Part shown: piece by piece, positions 22,236-31,511 of the stretch
Layout of the letters: the number at the start of each line of letters is the position of its first letter
How positions within the stretch are numbered: position 1 is the stretch's first letter
Assembly (NCBI RefSeq): GCF_026342355.1
Contig: NZ_JAPEMV010000007.1
Coordinates: 124,001-188,000, forward strand
Origin: Streptomyces sp. NBC_00249
Lineage (GTDB): Bacteria > Actinomycetota > Actinomycetes > Streptomycetales > Streptomycetaceae
DNA length: 64,000 nt
Reading direction: 5' to 3'
Notes under the pieces: model-generated
What the model was told of the DNA's origin: nothing
The model's database searches: none
What the model saw: the letters and a program-made list of their open reading frames with translations, nothing else
Position numbers and translations under genes: made by a program

Positions 22236-25031
22236 CTAAGGCTGTGGCTCCTGAGCTTCCGTCAGGGCCCGCAGCAGACCCGTCAGACGGGTCGTGCGCG
22301 GCTTCGGCAGCACCTGCGCCACCGCCTGCGCCAGCGCCTGGTCGACCCCGTGCACCACGGACAGGTGCCGCCCGGCCCGCCCGAACGCCGTGTACACCCA
22401 GTCCCGGGACAGGGCCTGCGCCGCGTCCCCCGGGAGCACGACGACCACCGCCGGCCAGCGCGCACCGACGGCCTGGTGCGCCGTCACCGCCCAGCCGTGC
22501 CGCACCCGCGACTCCACCCGGTCCTTCGGTACGAGGATCCGGGCGCCCTCCGCGTCCTCCAGGTGCAGCCCCTGCGCGTCCGCCGACACCACCCGGGCCG
22601 GCAGCGCCCGCCCGGGGGAGGGCACGTACGCCACCCGGTCACCCGGGTCGAAGCCGCCGAAGCGGCCGGGGCCGGGGTTCAGCCGCTCCTTGAGGGCCGC
22701 GTTCAGCGCGCGGGTCCCCGCCGAGCCGCCGTGGCCCGGGGTGATCACCTGCACGGCCTCCGCCGGGATCCCGAAGGCCCGCGGCACCGACTCGGCCACC
22801 AGCTGCACGGTGCGGTGCACGGCTTCCCCGGCGTCCCGCACCGGAACGATGACGACCTCCTTGCCGGGGGCGTCGACCTGGTTCAGCTCCCCGATCCCGA
22901 TCCCCGAGACCAGCTCGCCGAGCGGGCCGGGGTCCGGCTTACGGGACACCACCTGGGGGCAGCCCCGGGCCGCCAGGAGATCGGCGAACACCCGCCCGGG
23001 CCCGGCCGAGCCGAGCACGCCGGGGTCCCCCGACAGCACCAGACGGGCCCCGTCCGGCACCGACTCCACGAGGGCGGCGGCCGTCTCCACGTCCAGCTGA
23101 GGGGCGTCCAGCACGACCAGCAGGTCCAGGTCGAAGCGGCCGTCGGCGTCCCGCCCCGGGCCGTCCGTCCCGGACAGGAGCCCCGCCACGGTGACGGCGC
23201 CCGCCGCCGGTACGTGCGCGGCCAGGCAGGCGCGCAGGCCGAGCCCGCGGGCGGCCGCCAGGAGGGCCGTCGGCTCGGCCCGGGCGGCCTCCCCGCCGGT
23301 GTGGACGACCAGGCCGTGGCCCGCGACCGCCCGGACCAGCTCGGCGCCGGGGCCGGTGGCGGCCGCGCTCCAGTCCGCCGGGGCGGTGAAGGTGGCCGAC
23401 AGCCGGGCCAGGCCGTCGGCGAGGCTCTCCTCCGCGAGGGCGTACTCCTCCAGGCCCACCAGGATCCGTACGGGCTGCTCCTCGCCCTCCGCGACGGGCT
23501 CGCCGAGCGGCTCGTGGAACACCAGCACCGCGCCGTCCCCGATGGCCGCCTCCAGGGCCTCGGCGGGGGTCGGCACCCCGTACTGCGCGAGTGCCTTCTC
23601 CAGCACGGGGGCCTCCAGGGCGGTGTGCCCCTTCAGCGCCGCCTGCGCCAGCAGCCAGCCCACCAGGGCGCCGCCGCGCCGGGCGTCTCCGGGGCCGGCC
23701 CCGGCGCCCAGCAGGGCCTGCGCGAAGCCGTCCGCCTGCGTCGGGCGGACCCCGGGGACCCCGAGCAGCAGCCAGGGGTCCTCGGCGAGGCGCTCGGCCG
23801 CGCCGTCCCCGAGGGCCTCGGCGGCCGTGGCGGCCAGGGCCTCCGGGGCCCCGCCGCGAGCCAGGACGGCCCGTACGGCGTCCACGTCCCCGGCGGTCAC
23901 GGCGGCTGCCGGGGCGGGCGCCGGCCGGGGCTGCGGGGGCGCGGGGGCCGCGGCCCTGCGGGGTGCGGCCGGGGCCTCGTCGAAGTACCCGGGGGAGGGC
24001 TTGGCGCCGCTCTCCACGGCCCGTACGGCGGCCAGCAGGTCGGCGGCCTTCCCGCTGAGCTTCGCGCCGGCGTCCACGGGGGCCTCGCGTTCCGCCTTGC
24101 GGCGGGCGATGCGCTCCCGTTCGACCTTCTGCGCGGCCAGCTCGGCCTGCGCCTCGCTCAACGCGGGCGCCACCGCCTCCCCGCCCCCGGCGGTCCCGTC
24201 CGTCACGGCCTCCCCGTCCCCGGCGGTCCCGTCCGTCACGGCCTCCCCGTCCCCGGCGGTCCCGTCCGCCGCGCCTTCGGCCTCCCCGGCGTCCCCGTCC
24301 GCCGCCGCTCCGGCTTCCTCGGCGGTGCTGTCCGCCGCGCCTTCGCCGTCCCCGGCGGTGTCGTCGGCGGCGCCTTCGCCGTCCGCGTCGGCGTTCGCGG
24401 CGGTGTCGTCCGCCGCCTGTGCCCCGGTGTCTTCGCTCGTGCCGGCCGCGCCGTCGGCACCGCTGTCCGGCGCGGGCTCCCGGTCAACCCGCTCGGGGTC
24501 GGCCGGCGCGTCCGGTGCGGCCTCGTCGTCGGGCCCTGCGGGGCTTTCCCCCACCCCGCCCCTTCCCGAAACCGGGGGCTCCGCCCCCGGACCCCCTTCG
24601 CCGTCCCCCTCGGCGGGGCCGTGGGAAGCCGGGGCTTCGCCCCGCGCCCCCTCCGCCCCGGCGGGCTCCCCGTCGGGGTCGGCAGGGGCTCCGCCCCGAG
24701 CCGCCCGGCCGTCGGCCCCGGGCTCCCCGTCCCCGGTGGGGGAGTCCGGGGCTCCGCCCGGCTCCGCCTGATCGCCGCCGCGCGGGGCACCGTGGCCGTC
24801 GGAGCCGGCCGCCCCGTCCCCGCCGGGGGGCACCTCGGCTTCGCCCGAAGGTCCCTGGTCGCCGGAGTCGGAGCCCGTGGCCCCGCCGGGGGACGCCTGG
24901 GCTCCGCCCGGGGCCTCCTGGTCGGTGTCGGCGGGGGGCTCCGGGGGTGCCTGCGGGGTGGGGGACGGGGCGGGGGCCTCGTGCGGGTCCTCCGCGGCAG
25001 CGGGCTGGGCGGCCTCGGGGTCCGTACTCAC
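22236..25031 (-). CDS. RecD2-like helicase homologue with degenerate ATPase motifs and long disordered N-terminus
   Basis: A 931-residue protein. Residues 1 to about 285 are Ala/Pro/Gly/Asp/Glu-rich low complexity with 11-residue repeats (DGTAGDGEAVT). A charged helix follows (AAQKVERERIARRKAEREAP), then helix-hairpin-helix-like AEDPWLLLGVPGVRPTQADG near residue 420 and a two-domain helicase-like core. Compared with RecD2, the Walker A position (about 575-590) reads VHTGGEAARAEPTALLAAA instead of GGPGTGKT, and Walker B reads VVLDAPQLD instead of VDEASMxD, yet the C-terminal GWAVTAHQAVGARWP and SRDWVYTAFGRAGRHL still match. It therefore appears unable to hydrolyse ATP. The GTG start overlaps the aldo/keto reductase stop (GTGA). 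Confidence 0.8.
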   Translation of the reverse strand: MSTDPEAAQPAAAEDPHEAPAPSPTPQAPPEPPADTDQEAPGGAQASPGGATGSDSGDQGPSGEAEVPPGGDGAAGSDGHGAPRGGDQAEPGGAPDSPTGDGEPGADGRAARGGAPADPDGEPAGAEGARGEAPASHGPAEGDGEGGPGAEPPVSGRGGVGESPAGPDDEAAPDAPADPERVDREPAPDSGADGAAGTSEDTGAQAADDTAANADADGEGAADDTAGDGEGAADSTAEEAGAAADGDAGEAEGAADGTAGDGEAVTDGTAGDGEAVTDGTAGGGEAVAPALSEAQAELAAQKVERERIARRKAEREAPVDAGAKLSGKAADLLAAVRAVESGAKPSPGYFDEAPAAPRRAAAPAPPQPRPAPAPAAAVTAGDVDAVRAVLARGGAPEALAATAAEALGDGAAERLAEDPWLLLGVPGVRPTQADGFAQALLGAGAGPGDARRGGALVGWLLAQAALKGHTALEAPVLEKALAQYGVPTPAEALEAAIGDGAVLVFHEPLGEPVAEGEEQPVRILVGLEEYALAEESLADGLARLSATFTAPADWSAAATGPGAELVRAVAGHGLVVHTGGEAARAEPTALLAAARGLGLRACLAAHVPAAGAVTVAGLLSGTDGPGRDADGRFDLDLLVVLDAPQLDVETAAALVESVPDGARLVLSGDPGVLGSAGPGRVFADLLAARGCPQVVSRKPDPGPLGELVSGIGIGELNQVDAPGKEVVIVPVRDAGEAVHRTVQLVAESVPRAFGIPAEAVQVITPGHGGSAGTRALNAALKERLNPGPGRFGGFDPGDRVAYVPSPGRALPARVVSADAQGLHLEDAEGARILVPKDRVESRVRHGWAVTAHQAVGARWPAVVVVLPGDAAQALSRDWVYTAFGRAGRHLSVVHGVDQALAQAVAQVLPKPRTTRLTGLLRALTEAQEPQP
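24188..24270 (-). repeat. 33-bp tandem repeat in the RecD2-like gene
   Basis: Copies begin at 24188, 24221 and 24254 (period 33, the third truncated), each starting CGGCGGTCCCGTCC on the plus strand. They encode the DGTAGDGEAVT repeats of the disordered N-terminus. The in-frame length suggests expansion by slippage. Confidence 0.9.
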
Positions 25032-26011
25032 AACGTGCTCCAGTCCTGATCGGGGTAGCGGTGCACGGGCGCGGAAACGTCGTCCAGCGCCTGGCAGATC
25101 TCCTCCGGAAGACTAAGGGCCTCCACCGACAGCGCCGCCGCGAGCTGCGCGGACGTCCGCGCGCCGACGATCGGGGCGACCACCCCCGGCCGGTCCCGGA
25201 TCCACGCGAGCGCCACCTGGAGCGGGGTCACCGCCAGCCCCTGACCGGCCGTCACCACCGCGTCCACGATCCGCCCGGCCGCCTCGTCCAGGTACGGGTC
25301 CACGAACGCGGCGAGGGACTCCGACGCGCCCCGGGAGTCGGCGGGGGTGCCGTCCCGGTACTTGCCCGTGAGCACCCCGCGCCCCAGCGGGGACGAGGGC
25401 AGCAGGCCCACCCCCAGGTCCAGGGCGGCGGGCAGCACCTCCCGCTCCACGCCCCGCTGGAGGAGCGAGTACTCCATCTGGGTCGAGGCCAGCCGGGTCC
25501 GCGTCCCCGGGGCGGCCAGCTGCCAGGTCGCGGCCTTCGCCAGCTGCCAGCCGCTGAAGTTGGACACCCCCGCGTACCGGGCCCGCCCGCTGCTGACGGC
25601 CAGGTCCAGCGCCTGGAGGGTCTCCTCCAACGGGGTCGCCGGGTCGAAGGCGTGCACCTGCCACAGGTCCACGTAGTCGGTGCCGAGGCGGTCCAGGGAG
25701 TCGTCGAGCGCGGTCAGCAGGTGCCCGCGCGAGCCGTTGAACCGCCGGTCCGGGTCCGGCACGCTGCCGGCCTTGGTCGCGATGACCAGGTCCCGGCGCG
25801 GGACCAGGGAGCCCACCAGCTGCCCCAGCAGGTACTCGGCCTCACCGCCGCCGTACACATCGGCGGTGTCGACGAGCGTGCCGCCCGCCTCCCAGAACGT
25901 CTTCAACTGCTCGGCGGCGGCTTCCTCGCCGGTGTCACGGCCCCAGGTCAGGGTGCCGAGGCCGATCCGGGAGACGCGCAGTCCGGTGCGGCCGAGATGC
26001 CTCTGCTCCAT
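25028..26011 (-). CDS. Aldo/keto reductase
   Basis: A 327-residue (alpha/beta)8 AKR. The catalytic tetrad is visible: Asp in TLVDTADVYGGGEAEYLLG with Tyr five residues on, Lys in LVIATKAG, and His in DLWQVHAFD. NADPH-binding SPLGRGVLTGKY and the C-terminal PIVGARTSAQLAAAL are also typical. It would reduce carbonyls with NADPH. It is upstream of, and overlaps by 4 bp, the RecD2-like gene, so the two should be coexpressed even though no functional link is obvious. Confidence 0.93.
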   Translation of the reverse strand: MEQRHLGRTGLRVSRIGLGTLTWGRDTGEEAAAEQLKTFWEAGGTLVDTADVYGGGEAEYLLGQLVGSLVPRRDLVIATKAGSVPDPDRRFNGSRGHLLTALDDSLDRLGTDYVDLWQVHAFDPATPLEETLQALDLAVSSGRARYAGVSNFSGWQLAKAATWQLAAPGTRTRLASTQMEYSLLQRGVEREVLPAALDLGVGLLPSSPLGRGVLTGKYRDGTPADSRGASESLAAFVDPYLDEAAGRIVDAVVTAGQGLAVTPLQVALAWIRDRPGVVAPIVGARTSAQLAAALSVEALSLPEEICQALDDVSAPVHRYPDQDWSTL

Positions 26012-26131
26012 GAGCGCTGAGACTACTGGGGCACTGCCGCGCGGCCGCCTGGCGCGCTACAGTCCCCGCAGACTCACGTTACTGATGGGTACACCACACC
26101 GCGTGAACCGCGCATCGTAAGGGGACGACAC

Positions 26132-27181
26132 ATGAGGCTCGGCATCAATCTCGGCTACTGGGGTGCTGGCATGGACGCCGACAACCTCTCCGTCGCGCAG
26201 GAGGCCGACCGCCTCGGCTACGACGTCTGCTGGGCCGCCGAGGCCTACGGCTCCGACGCGGCCACCGTCCTCGCCTGGGTCGCGGCCCAGACCGAGCGGA
26301 TCGACGTCGGCTCGGCGATCTTCCAGATCCCGGCGCGCCAGCCCGCGATGACGGCCATGACCGCCGCCACCCTCGACTCCCTCACCAAGGGCCGCTTCCG
26401 CCTCGGCCTCGGAGTCTCTGGCCCGCAGGTCTCCGAGGGCTGGTACGGGGTCAAGTTCGACAAGCCCCTCGCCCGGACCCGCGAGTACGTGGAGATCGTC
26501 CGCAAGGCCATGACCCGCGAACGCCTCTCCTACGACGGCGCGCACTGGACCCTCCCGCTGCCCGGCGGCCCCGGCAAGCCGCTCAAGCTGACCGTGCACC
26601 CGGAGCGCGAGCACATCCCCCTCTACATCGCGGCGATCGGCCCGAAGAACCTGGAACAGACCGGCGAGATCGCCGACGGCGCCCTGCTGATCTTCCCCGC
26701 CGCCGAGCACCTGGAGGAGACGGCCCTGCGCCACATCCGCGCGGGCCGCGAGAAGGCCGGGCTGACGATGGACGGCTTCGACGTCTGCCCGACCGTCCCG
26801 CTGGCCCTCGGCGAGGACGTGACGGCCCTGGCGGACATGTTCCGCCCGTACACGGCCCTGTACGTGGGCGGCATGGGCAGCCCGAAGCAGAACTTCTACA
26901 ACCAGCTCGCCCAGCGCATGGGCTACGAGAAGGAGGCCGCCGAGATCCAGGCCAAGTACCTGGGCGGCGACAAGACGGGCGCGGCCGCCGCCGTCCCGCA
27001 CTCGCTGATCGACTCGACCACCCTGCTCGGTTCCGTCGAGCGGATCGCGGACGGGATGCGGGCCTACGCCGAGGCCGGGGTCACCACCCTCACGCTCGCC
27101 CCGGCCGGGTTCACCCTGGACGAGCGGATCGCCGCCCTGCGCGCCGGCACCGAGGCCCTGGAGCTCGCCGGCCTGGCCTGA
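26132..27181 (+). CDS. LLM-class F420-dependent oxidoreductase
   Basis: A 349-residue luciferase-like TIM-barrel protein. N-terminal MRLGINLGYWGAGMDADNLS, then WAAEAYGSDAATVLAWVAAQ, IFQIPARQPAMTAMTAATLD and FRLGLGVSGPQVSEGWYG are typical of the F420-dependent branch found in actinobacteria. The substrate is unknown. ATG 26132 is preceded by AAGGGGACGA. It is divergent from the aldo/keto reductase gene. Confidence 0.9.
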   Translation: MRLGINLGYWGAGMDADNLSVAQEADRLGYDVCWAAEAYGSDAATVLAWVAAQTERIDVGSAIFQIPARQPAMTAMTAATLDSLTKGRFRLGLGVSGPQVSEGWYGVKFDKPLARTREYVEIVRKAMTRERLSYDGAHWTLPLPGGPGKPLKLTVHPEREHIPLYIAAIGPKNLEQTGEIADGALLIFPAAEHLEETALRHIRAGREKAGLTMDGFDVCPTVPLALGEDVTALADMFRPYTALYVGGMGSPKQNFYNQLAQRMGYEKEAAEIQAKYLGGDKTGAAAAVPHSLIDSTTLLGSVERIADGMRAYAEAGVTTLTLAPAGFTLDERIAALRAGTEALELAGLA

Positions 27182-27394
27182 CCCGGCCCCGCCGGACGGA
27201 GTCCGGCGTTCAAAAGAGGCCCTGCGGCCGTGGTGGGGGCTCGGGGGGTCTTCCCCGCCACGGCCGACACCCGCAACAACGCGCGGCCGGCCCCCGGGGT
27301 TACGCCCCGGAGCGGGCCGCGTGTCTGCATCGTTCGGCCGATCGGCGGGACCCCCTCGGTTGCCCGACCGGTAGATCCGCATTTGACTCGTTCC

Positions 27395-28183
27395 ATGCTC
27401 TCTGCCCGCAGCCTGTTCCAGGAGATCGTCGACCACGACGACTCCTTCCAGCTGTTCTGCTCCATCGCCGCCAGCGGGGAGTCCCAGGGCGGCTGGGAGA
27501 ACGCCCGGATCGCCGCCCTCGTGCCCGAACCGATGCGCGCGCTCGCCCCCAAGATCACCCGGCACGGCGCCGACGAGGACAAGCACGGCCGGATCTTCCA
27601 CGCCCTGCTGCGCAAGCGCGGACTGCCCGCCGTCCCCGTCCCGCCCGAGACCGACTACACGATGCTGCTGGAGCGCCGCGGCATCGGCCTCGCCCACGAG
27701 AAGCTGCGCCGCGACGAGGCCCTGACCGAGCGGGACATCGTCGTCTACCTCGCGCACAGCCGCGTCACCGAACAGCGCGCCTCCGACCAGATGCGCCTGC
27801 TGGTGCGGTACTTCGGCGACCACCCCGACCTCGGCAGGGCCGTCCGCATGATCAGCGACGACGAGGACAACCACCTCGCCTACTGCCACGAGGAACTGCT
27901 GCGCCTGGCCCGCGAGGGACACGGCCGGGCCATCCAGCGGATCCTGCGCGAGAGCGCCCTCGCCGAGATCGCCGTCCACCGGGACGTGAGCCTCGCCGTC
28001 ATGGACCGCATGGCCCGGCTGCTGCGCTGGCCCGCGCCCAAGGCCGCCGCCCTCGCCGCCGGCATCCGCGCCACGTACGCCTACGAGCGCTTCAGCGGCT
28101 GGCACCGGATGGTCGCCCTGCGCCCGCCGGAGCGGGCGGACGCCCTGGGCGCGGCGCCCGCCCCCTCGCACGGGTTCGCGTAG
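27395..28183 (+). CDS. Ferritin-like diiron domain protein
   Basis: A 262-residue all-helical protein. Two ExxH-type motifs (GADEDKHGRIF and SDDEDNHLAYC) and a Glu in RVTEQRASDQM supply likely diiron ligands, placing it in the ferritin-like superfamily. ATG 27395 begins the conserved LSARSLFQEIVDHDDSFQLF; the open frame upstream to 27230 is Pro/Arg-rich and looks noncoding. It ends 10 bp from the convergent corA gene. Oxidase, oxygenase or iron-storage activity cannot be told apart. Confidence 0.75.
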   Translation: MLSARSLFQEIVDHDDSFQLFCSIAASGESQGGWENARIAALVPEPMRALAPKITRHGADEDKHGRIFHALLRKRGLPAVPVPPETDYTMLLERRGIGLAHEKLRRDEALTERDIVVYLAHSRVTEQRASDQMRLLVRYFGDHPDLGRAVRMISDDEDNHLAYCHEELLRLAREGHGRAIQRILRESALAEIAVHRDVSLAVMDRMARLLRWPAPKAAALAAGIRATYAYERFSGWHRMVALRPPERADALGAAPAPSHGFA

Positions 28184-28193
28184 CCCCCCGGCC

Positions 28194-29186
28194 CTACAGC
28201 CAGCCGCGCCGCTTGAACATCCGGTGCAGGCCCAGGCACAGGGACACCATCAGCACCACCACCGCCGGATAGCCCCAGCCCTGCCGCAGCTCCGGCATGT
28301 GGTCGAAGTTCATCCCGTAGATCCCCGCGACCATCGTGGGGACCGCCGCCATCGCCGCCCAGGCGGAGATCTTGCGCATGTCGTCGTTCTGCCGGACGCC
28401 CATCTGCGCCAGGTGCGCGGCCAGCGCGTCCGACAGCAGCCGGTCCAGGCCCTCGACGTACTCGTTCGCCTTGGTCAGGTGGTCGGCGACGTCACGGAAG
28501 AAGGGCTGGGCGTGCTCGTGCACGAACGGCACCTGCCCGAAGGCGAGCCGGTCCATCGGCTGGAGCAGCGGAATCGTGGCCCGGCGGAACTCCAGCACCT
28601 GCCGCTTGAAGCCGTAGATCCGGGCGGCCGTGTTCTTCGACTCGGACGGGTTGGGCGAGAAGACCTCCGCCTCCAGCTCCTCCAGATCGCCCTGGAGCTC
28701 CGCGGCCACCTCGATGTAGTGGTCCACGACCGCGTCGGACACCGCGTACAGCACCGCCGTCGGCCCGTGCCGCAGCACGTCAGGCTCGTGCTCCAGCCGG
28801 CGGCGTACGGCGGCCAGCGCGGCCCCCTCGCCGTGCCGGACGGTGACCACGAAGGAGTCGCCGATGAAGACCATCAGCTCGCCGGTCGTCACAGTGTCCG
28901 CGGTCTCGTCGTAGATCACCGGCTTGAGGACCACGAACAGCGAGTCGTCGTACACCTCCAGCTTCGGCCGCTGGTGCGCCGTCAGTGCGTCCTCCACCGC
29001 CAGCGCGTGCAGCCCGAACTCCCGGCTCACATGGTCGAACTCCTTCGCCGTCGGCTCGTGCATGCCGACCCAGACGAAGGCGTCCCCGCAGGCCCGCGCC
29101 TCGTCGAGGGCGTCGGAGAAGTCCTCGGGCGCCTCGGATCGGCGGCCGTCCCGGTACATCGCGCAGTCGACAATCACCCGGGGCAT
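28194..29186 (-). CDS. corA: CorA-type magnesium/cobalt channel
   Basis: A 330-residue CorA protein. The N-terminal cytoplasmic domain is followed by long helices (ELQGDLEELEAEVFSP, VEGLDRLLSDALAAHL) and two C-terminal membrane segments. The first ends in the selectivity signature YGMNFDHMPEL. The basic tail FKRRGWL matches the family. ATG 29186 is preceded by AGGGAAGA. It forms a homopentameric Mg2+/Co2+ channel in the inner membrane. It is divergent from the histidine phosphatase gene across 54 bp. Confidence 0.95.
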   Translation of the reverse strand: MPRVIVDCAMYRDGRRSEAPEDFSDALDEARACGDAFVWVGMHEPTAKEFDHVSREFGLHALAVEDALTAHQRPKLEVYDDSLFVVLKPVIYDETADTVTTGELMVFIGDSFVVTVRHGEGAALAAVRRRLEHEPDVLRHGPTAVLYAVSDAVVDHYIEVAAELQGDLEELEAEVFSPNPSESKNTAARIYGFKRQVLEFRRATIPLLQPMDRLAFGQVPFVHEHAQPFFRDVADHLTKANEYVEGLDRLLSDALAAHLAQMGVRQNDDMRKISAWAAMAAVPTMVAGIYGMNFDHMPELRQGWGYPAVVVLMVSLCLGLHRMFKRRGWL

Positions 29187-29228
29187 TCTTCCCTGACCGC
29201 GGCCCGCCCGCACACCCGCGGCACCGCA

Positions 29229-29234
29229 TAGGGT
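29229..29234 (+). promoter_or_regulatory. -10-like TAGGGT placed for a leaderless start
   Basis: TAGGGT ends 6 nt before ATG 29241 with no ribosome-binding site between them. Confidence 0.55.
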
Positions 29235-29240
29235 GCTTCC

Positions 29241-29948
29241 ATGGCCATGCTGATCCTCGTACGACACGGGCGGTCCACCGCCAACACCGCAGGCTTGCTC
29301 GCCGGATGGACCCCGGGAGTGGCCCTCGACGAACGCGGCGCCGAACAGGCCGCCGCACTGCCCGCACGGCTCGACGGCATCCCCCTCGCCGCCGCCGTCA
29401 CCAGCCCGCTCCAGCGCTGCCGGGAAACCCTGGCCCCGCTGCTCGCGGCCCGCCCGGACCTGCCCCTGCACACCGACGAGCGGATCGGCGAGTGCCACTA
29501 CGGCGACTGGTCCGGCCGCAAACTCTCCGAGCTCGCCGACGAACCCCTCATGAAGATCGTCCAGCAGCACCCCTCGGCCGCCTCCTTCCCCGGCGGCGAG
29601 TCCATGCGCGCCATGCAGGCGCGCGCCGTGGACGCCGTACGCGAGTGGAACGCCCGGATCGAGGAGGAGCACGGCTCCGACGCCGTGTTCCTCATGTGCT
29701 CGCACGGCGACATCATCAAGTCCCTCGTCGCCGACGCCCTCGGCATGCACCTCGACCTCTTCCAGCGGATCCACGTCGACCCCTGCTCGGTCACCGCGAT
29801 CCGCTACACCCCCACCCGCCCCTTCCTGCTGCGCCTCGGCGACACGGGGGACTTCGCCCCGCTGATCCCCCGCCCGGCGCCCTCCGCCGACAGCGAGGCC
29901 GAGGGCGGCGGCAACGCCGTCGTGGGAGGCGGCGCGGGCGCGGCCTGA
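29241..29948 (+). CDS. Histidine phosphatase family protein (MSMEG_4193-type phosphomutase)
   Basis: A 235-residue histidine-phosphatase. The N-terminal LILVRHGRSTANTAG holds the phospho-acceptor His, GECHYGDWSGRKLSEL follows, and FLMCSHGDIIKSLVADALG holds the second catalytic His. The last 25 residues are a Gly/Ala tail. It starts a run of four same-strand genes (this one, DUF3090, SCO1664-family, mshC) that stay together in actinobacteria as I recall, suggesting a shared pathway. The -10-like TAGGGT 6 nt upstream suggests leaderless translation. Confidence 0.88.
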   Translation: MAMLILVRHGRSTANTAGLLAGWTPGVALDERGAEQAAALPARLDGIPLAAAVTSPLQRCRETLAPLLAARPDLPLHTDERIGECHYGDWSGRKLSELADEPLMKIVQQHPSAASFPGGESMRAMQARAVDAVREWNARIEEEHGSDAVFLMCSHGDIIKSLVADALGMHLDLFQRIHVDPCSVTAIRYTPTRPFLLRLGDTGDFAPLIPRPAPSADSEAEGGGNAVVGGGAGAA

Positions 29949-30022
29949 TCGAACGGAGCAGTAGGGTGGCAGGGCCAGCGCACGCGCGCAGCCCTGCCCC
30001 GCCTCAGACTTGGAGACTGGAC

Positions 30023-30613
30023 GTGCCCCGTCAGGTGTTCCTTTACGACCCGCCGGACCGCTTCGTGGCCGGCACGGTCGGTCTGCCTGGACGCCGTACG
30101 TTCTTCCTCCAGGCCTCCTCAGGTACCCGCGTCACCAGCGTCTCCCTGGAGAAGACCCAGGTCGCGGCGCTGGCGGAGCGGATGGACGAGCTGCTCGACG
30201 AGGTCGTGCGCCGCACCGGGGGCAACGCCCCCGTCCCGGCCGTGGCCGCCACCGAGGCCGCCGACACCGCCCCGCTCGACGTCCCCGTCGAGGAGGAGTT
30301 CCGCGTCGGCACCATGGCGCTCGCCTGGGACGGCGAGGAGCAGCGGATGATCGTCGAGGCCCAGGCCCTCGTCGAACTCGACGCCGACTCGGACGAGGAT
30401 CTCGCCGAGGCGGAGGAACGCCTGCTCCAGGACGAGGAGAACGGCCCGCCCATGCTCCGGGTGCGGCTCTCCGGCGCGCAGGCCCGCGCCTTCGCCAAGC
30501 GGGCCCTGGACGTGGTCAACGCCGGCCGCCCGCCGTGCCCGCTGTGCAGCCTGCCCCTGGACCCCGAGGGACACGTGTGCCCCCGCCAGAACGGGTACCG
30601 GCGCCAGGTGTGA
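30023..30613 (+). CDS. DUF3090 family protein
   Basis: A 196-residue cytoplasmic protein. It starts (GTG 30023, with GGAGACTGG upstream) PRQVFLYDPPDRFVAGTVG and contains RTFFLQASSGTRVTSVSLEK, FRVGTMALAWDGEEQRMIVE, an acidic helix, and a C-terminal zinc-ribbon-like CPLCSLPLDPEGHVCP with three Cys and a His. DUF3090 has no established activity. Its stop codon overlaps the start of the next gene (GTGA), so it is coupled to the kinase-like SCO1664-family protein. Confidence 0.88.
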   Translation: MPRQVFLYDPPDRFVAGTVGLPGRRTFFLQASSGTRVTSVSLEKTQVAALAERMDELLDEVVRRTGGNAPVPAVAATEAADTAPLDVPVEEEFRVGTMALAWDGEEQRMIVEAQALVELDADSDEDLAEAEERLLQDEENGPPMLRVRLSGAQARAFAKRALDVVNAGRPPCPLCSLPLDPEGHVCPRQNGYRRQV

Positions 30614-31413
30614 GCGCCGTGACCCCGATCGAGGAGCTGCTCACCCGCGGTGAGCTCACCGTCCGCGGCCGCATCGCCGAGGCGTCGAACGCCGTACTGC
30701 TGTGCACGGTGGCCTACGAGGGCCGCAGCGCGGAGTGCGTCTACAAGCCCGTCAAGGGCGAGCGGCCGCTGTGGGACTTCCCCGACGGCAACCTCGCCCA
30801 GCGCGAGCGCGCCGCCTACCTGGTCTCCGAGGCCACCGGCTGGGGCCTCGTACCGACGACCGTGCTGCGCGACGGCCCGTACGGAGAAGGCATGGTCCAG
30901 CACTGGATCGACGCCGGAGAACCACCGGAGGCCTCCCTGCTCGCGCTCGTCGACGGCGAGGAGGCGGAGGAGGGCTGGAAGCCCGTCGCCTTCGCCGAGG
31001 TCGGGGAGGGCCGCACCGCCCTGCTCGTGCACGCCGACGACCCGAGGCTGCGCCGCCTCGCCGTCCTGGACGCCGTGATCAACAACGGCGACCGCAAGGG
31101 CGGCCACCTGCTGCCCGCCCCCGACGGCCGGCTGTACGGCATCGACCACGGGGTGACCTTCCACACGGACGACAAGCTCCGCACCCTCCTGTGGGGCTGG
31201 GCGGGGGAGCCCCTCACCGAGGAAGCCCGGTCCGTACTGGCCTCCCTGGAGGCGCAGCTGGCCGAGGACGGTCCGCTCACCACCCGGCTGGCCGAACTGA
31301 TCACCCCCGTGGAGCTGGCCGCCGTACGGGCCCGTGTGGCCCTCCTGCTGCGCAACGGGACGCATCCCCAGCCCTCCGGACAGTGGCCCGCGATCCCCTG
31401 GCCACCGGTCTGA
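30610..31413 (+). CDS. SCO1664 family protein (PI3/4-kinase / HipA-like fold)
   Basis: A 267-residue protein of the SCO1664 family. It carries kinase-like marks: ECVYKPVKGERPLWDF with a probable ATP-binding Lys, a catalytic-loop-like DAVINNGDRKGGHLL (Asn-Asn-Gly-Asp-Arg), and a metal-binding LYGIDHGVTFH. It may phosphorylate a small molecule or a protein. GTG 30610 overlaps the DUF3090 stop; GTG 30619 is an alternative. It lies 110 bp before mshC in the same direction. Confidence 0.82.
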   Translation: MSAVTPIEELLTRGELTVRGRIAEASNAVLLCTVAYEGRSAECVYKPVKGERPLWDFPDGNLAQRERAAYLVSEATGWGLVPTTVLRDGPYGEGMVQHWIDAGEPPEASLLALVDGEEAEEGWKPVAFAEVGEGRTALLVHADDPRLRRLAVLDAVINNGDRKGGHLLPAPDGRLYGIDHGVTFHTDDKLRTLLWGWAGEPLTEEARSVLASLEAQLAEDGPLTTRLAELITPVELAAVRARVALLLRNGTHPQPSGQWPAIPWPPV

Positions 31414-31511
31414 GCAGGGCGGCTGCCGGACGCACAGATCCAGCCGGACCGCAAGAGTGCCGATCCGGCCAACAGTGCTGGTCCGGTTCGTTTCCGGAAC
31501 ACCCGTCCGGT

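Noticed and set aside
31434..31490. CCGGACC/GGTCCGG inverted repeat between the SCO1664-family gene and mshC
   Set aside because: Only a 7-bp stem with a loop of more than 30 bases; not convincing as terminator or operator.
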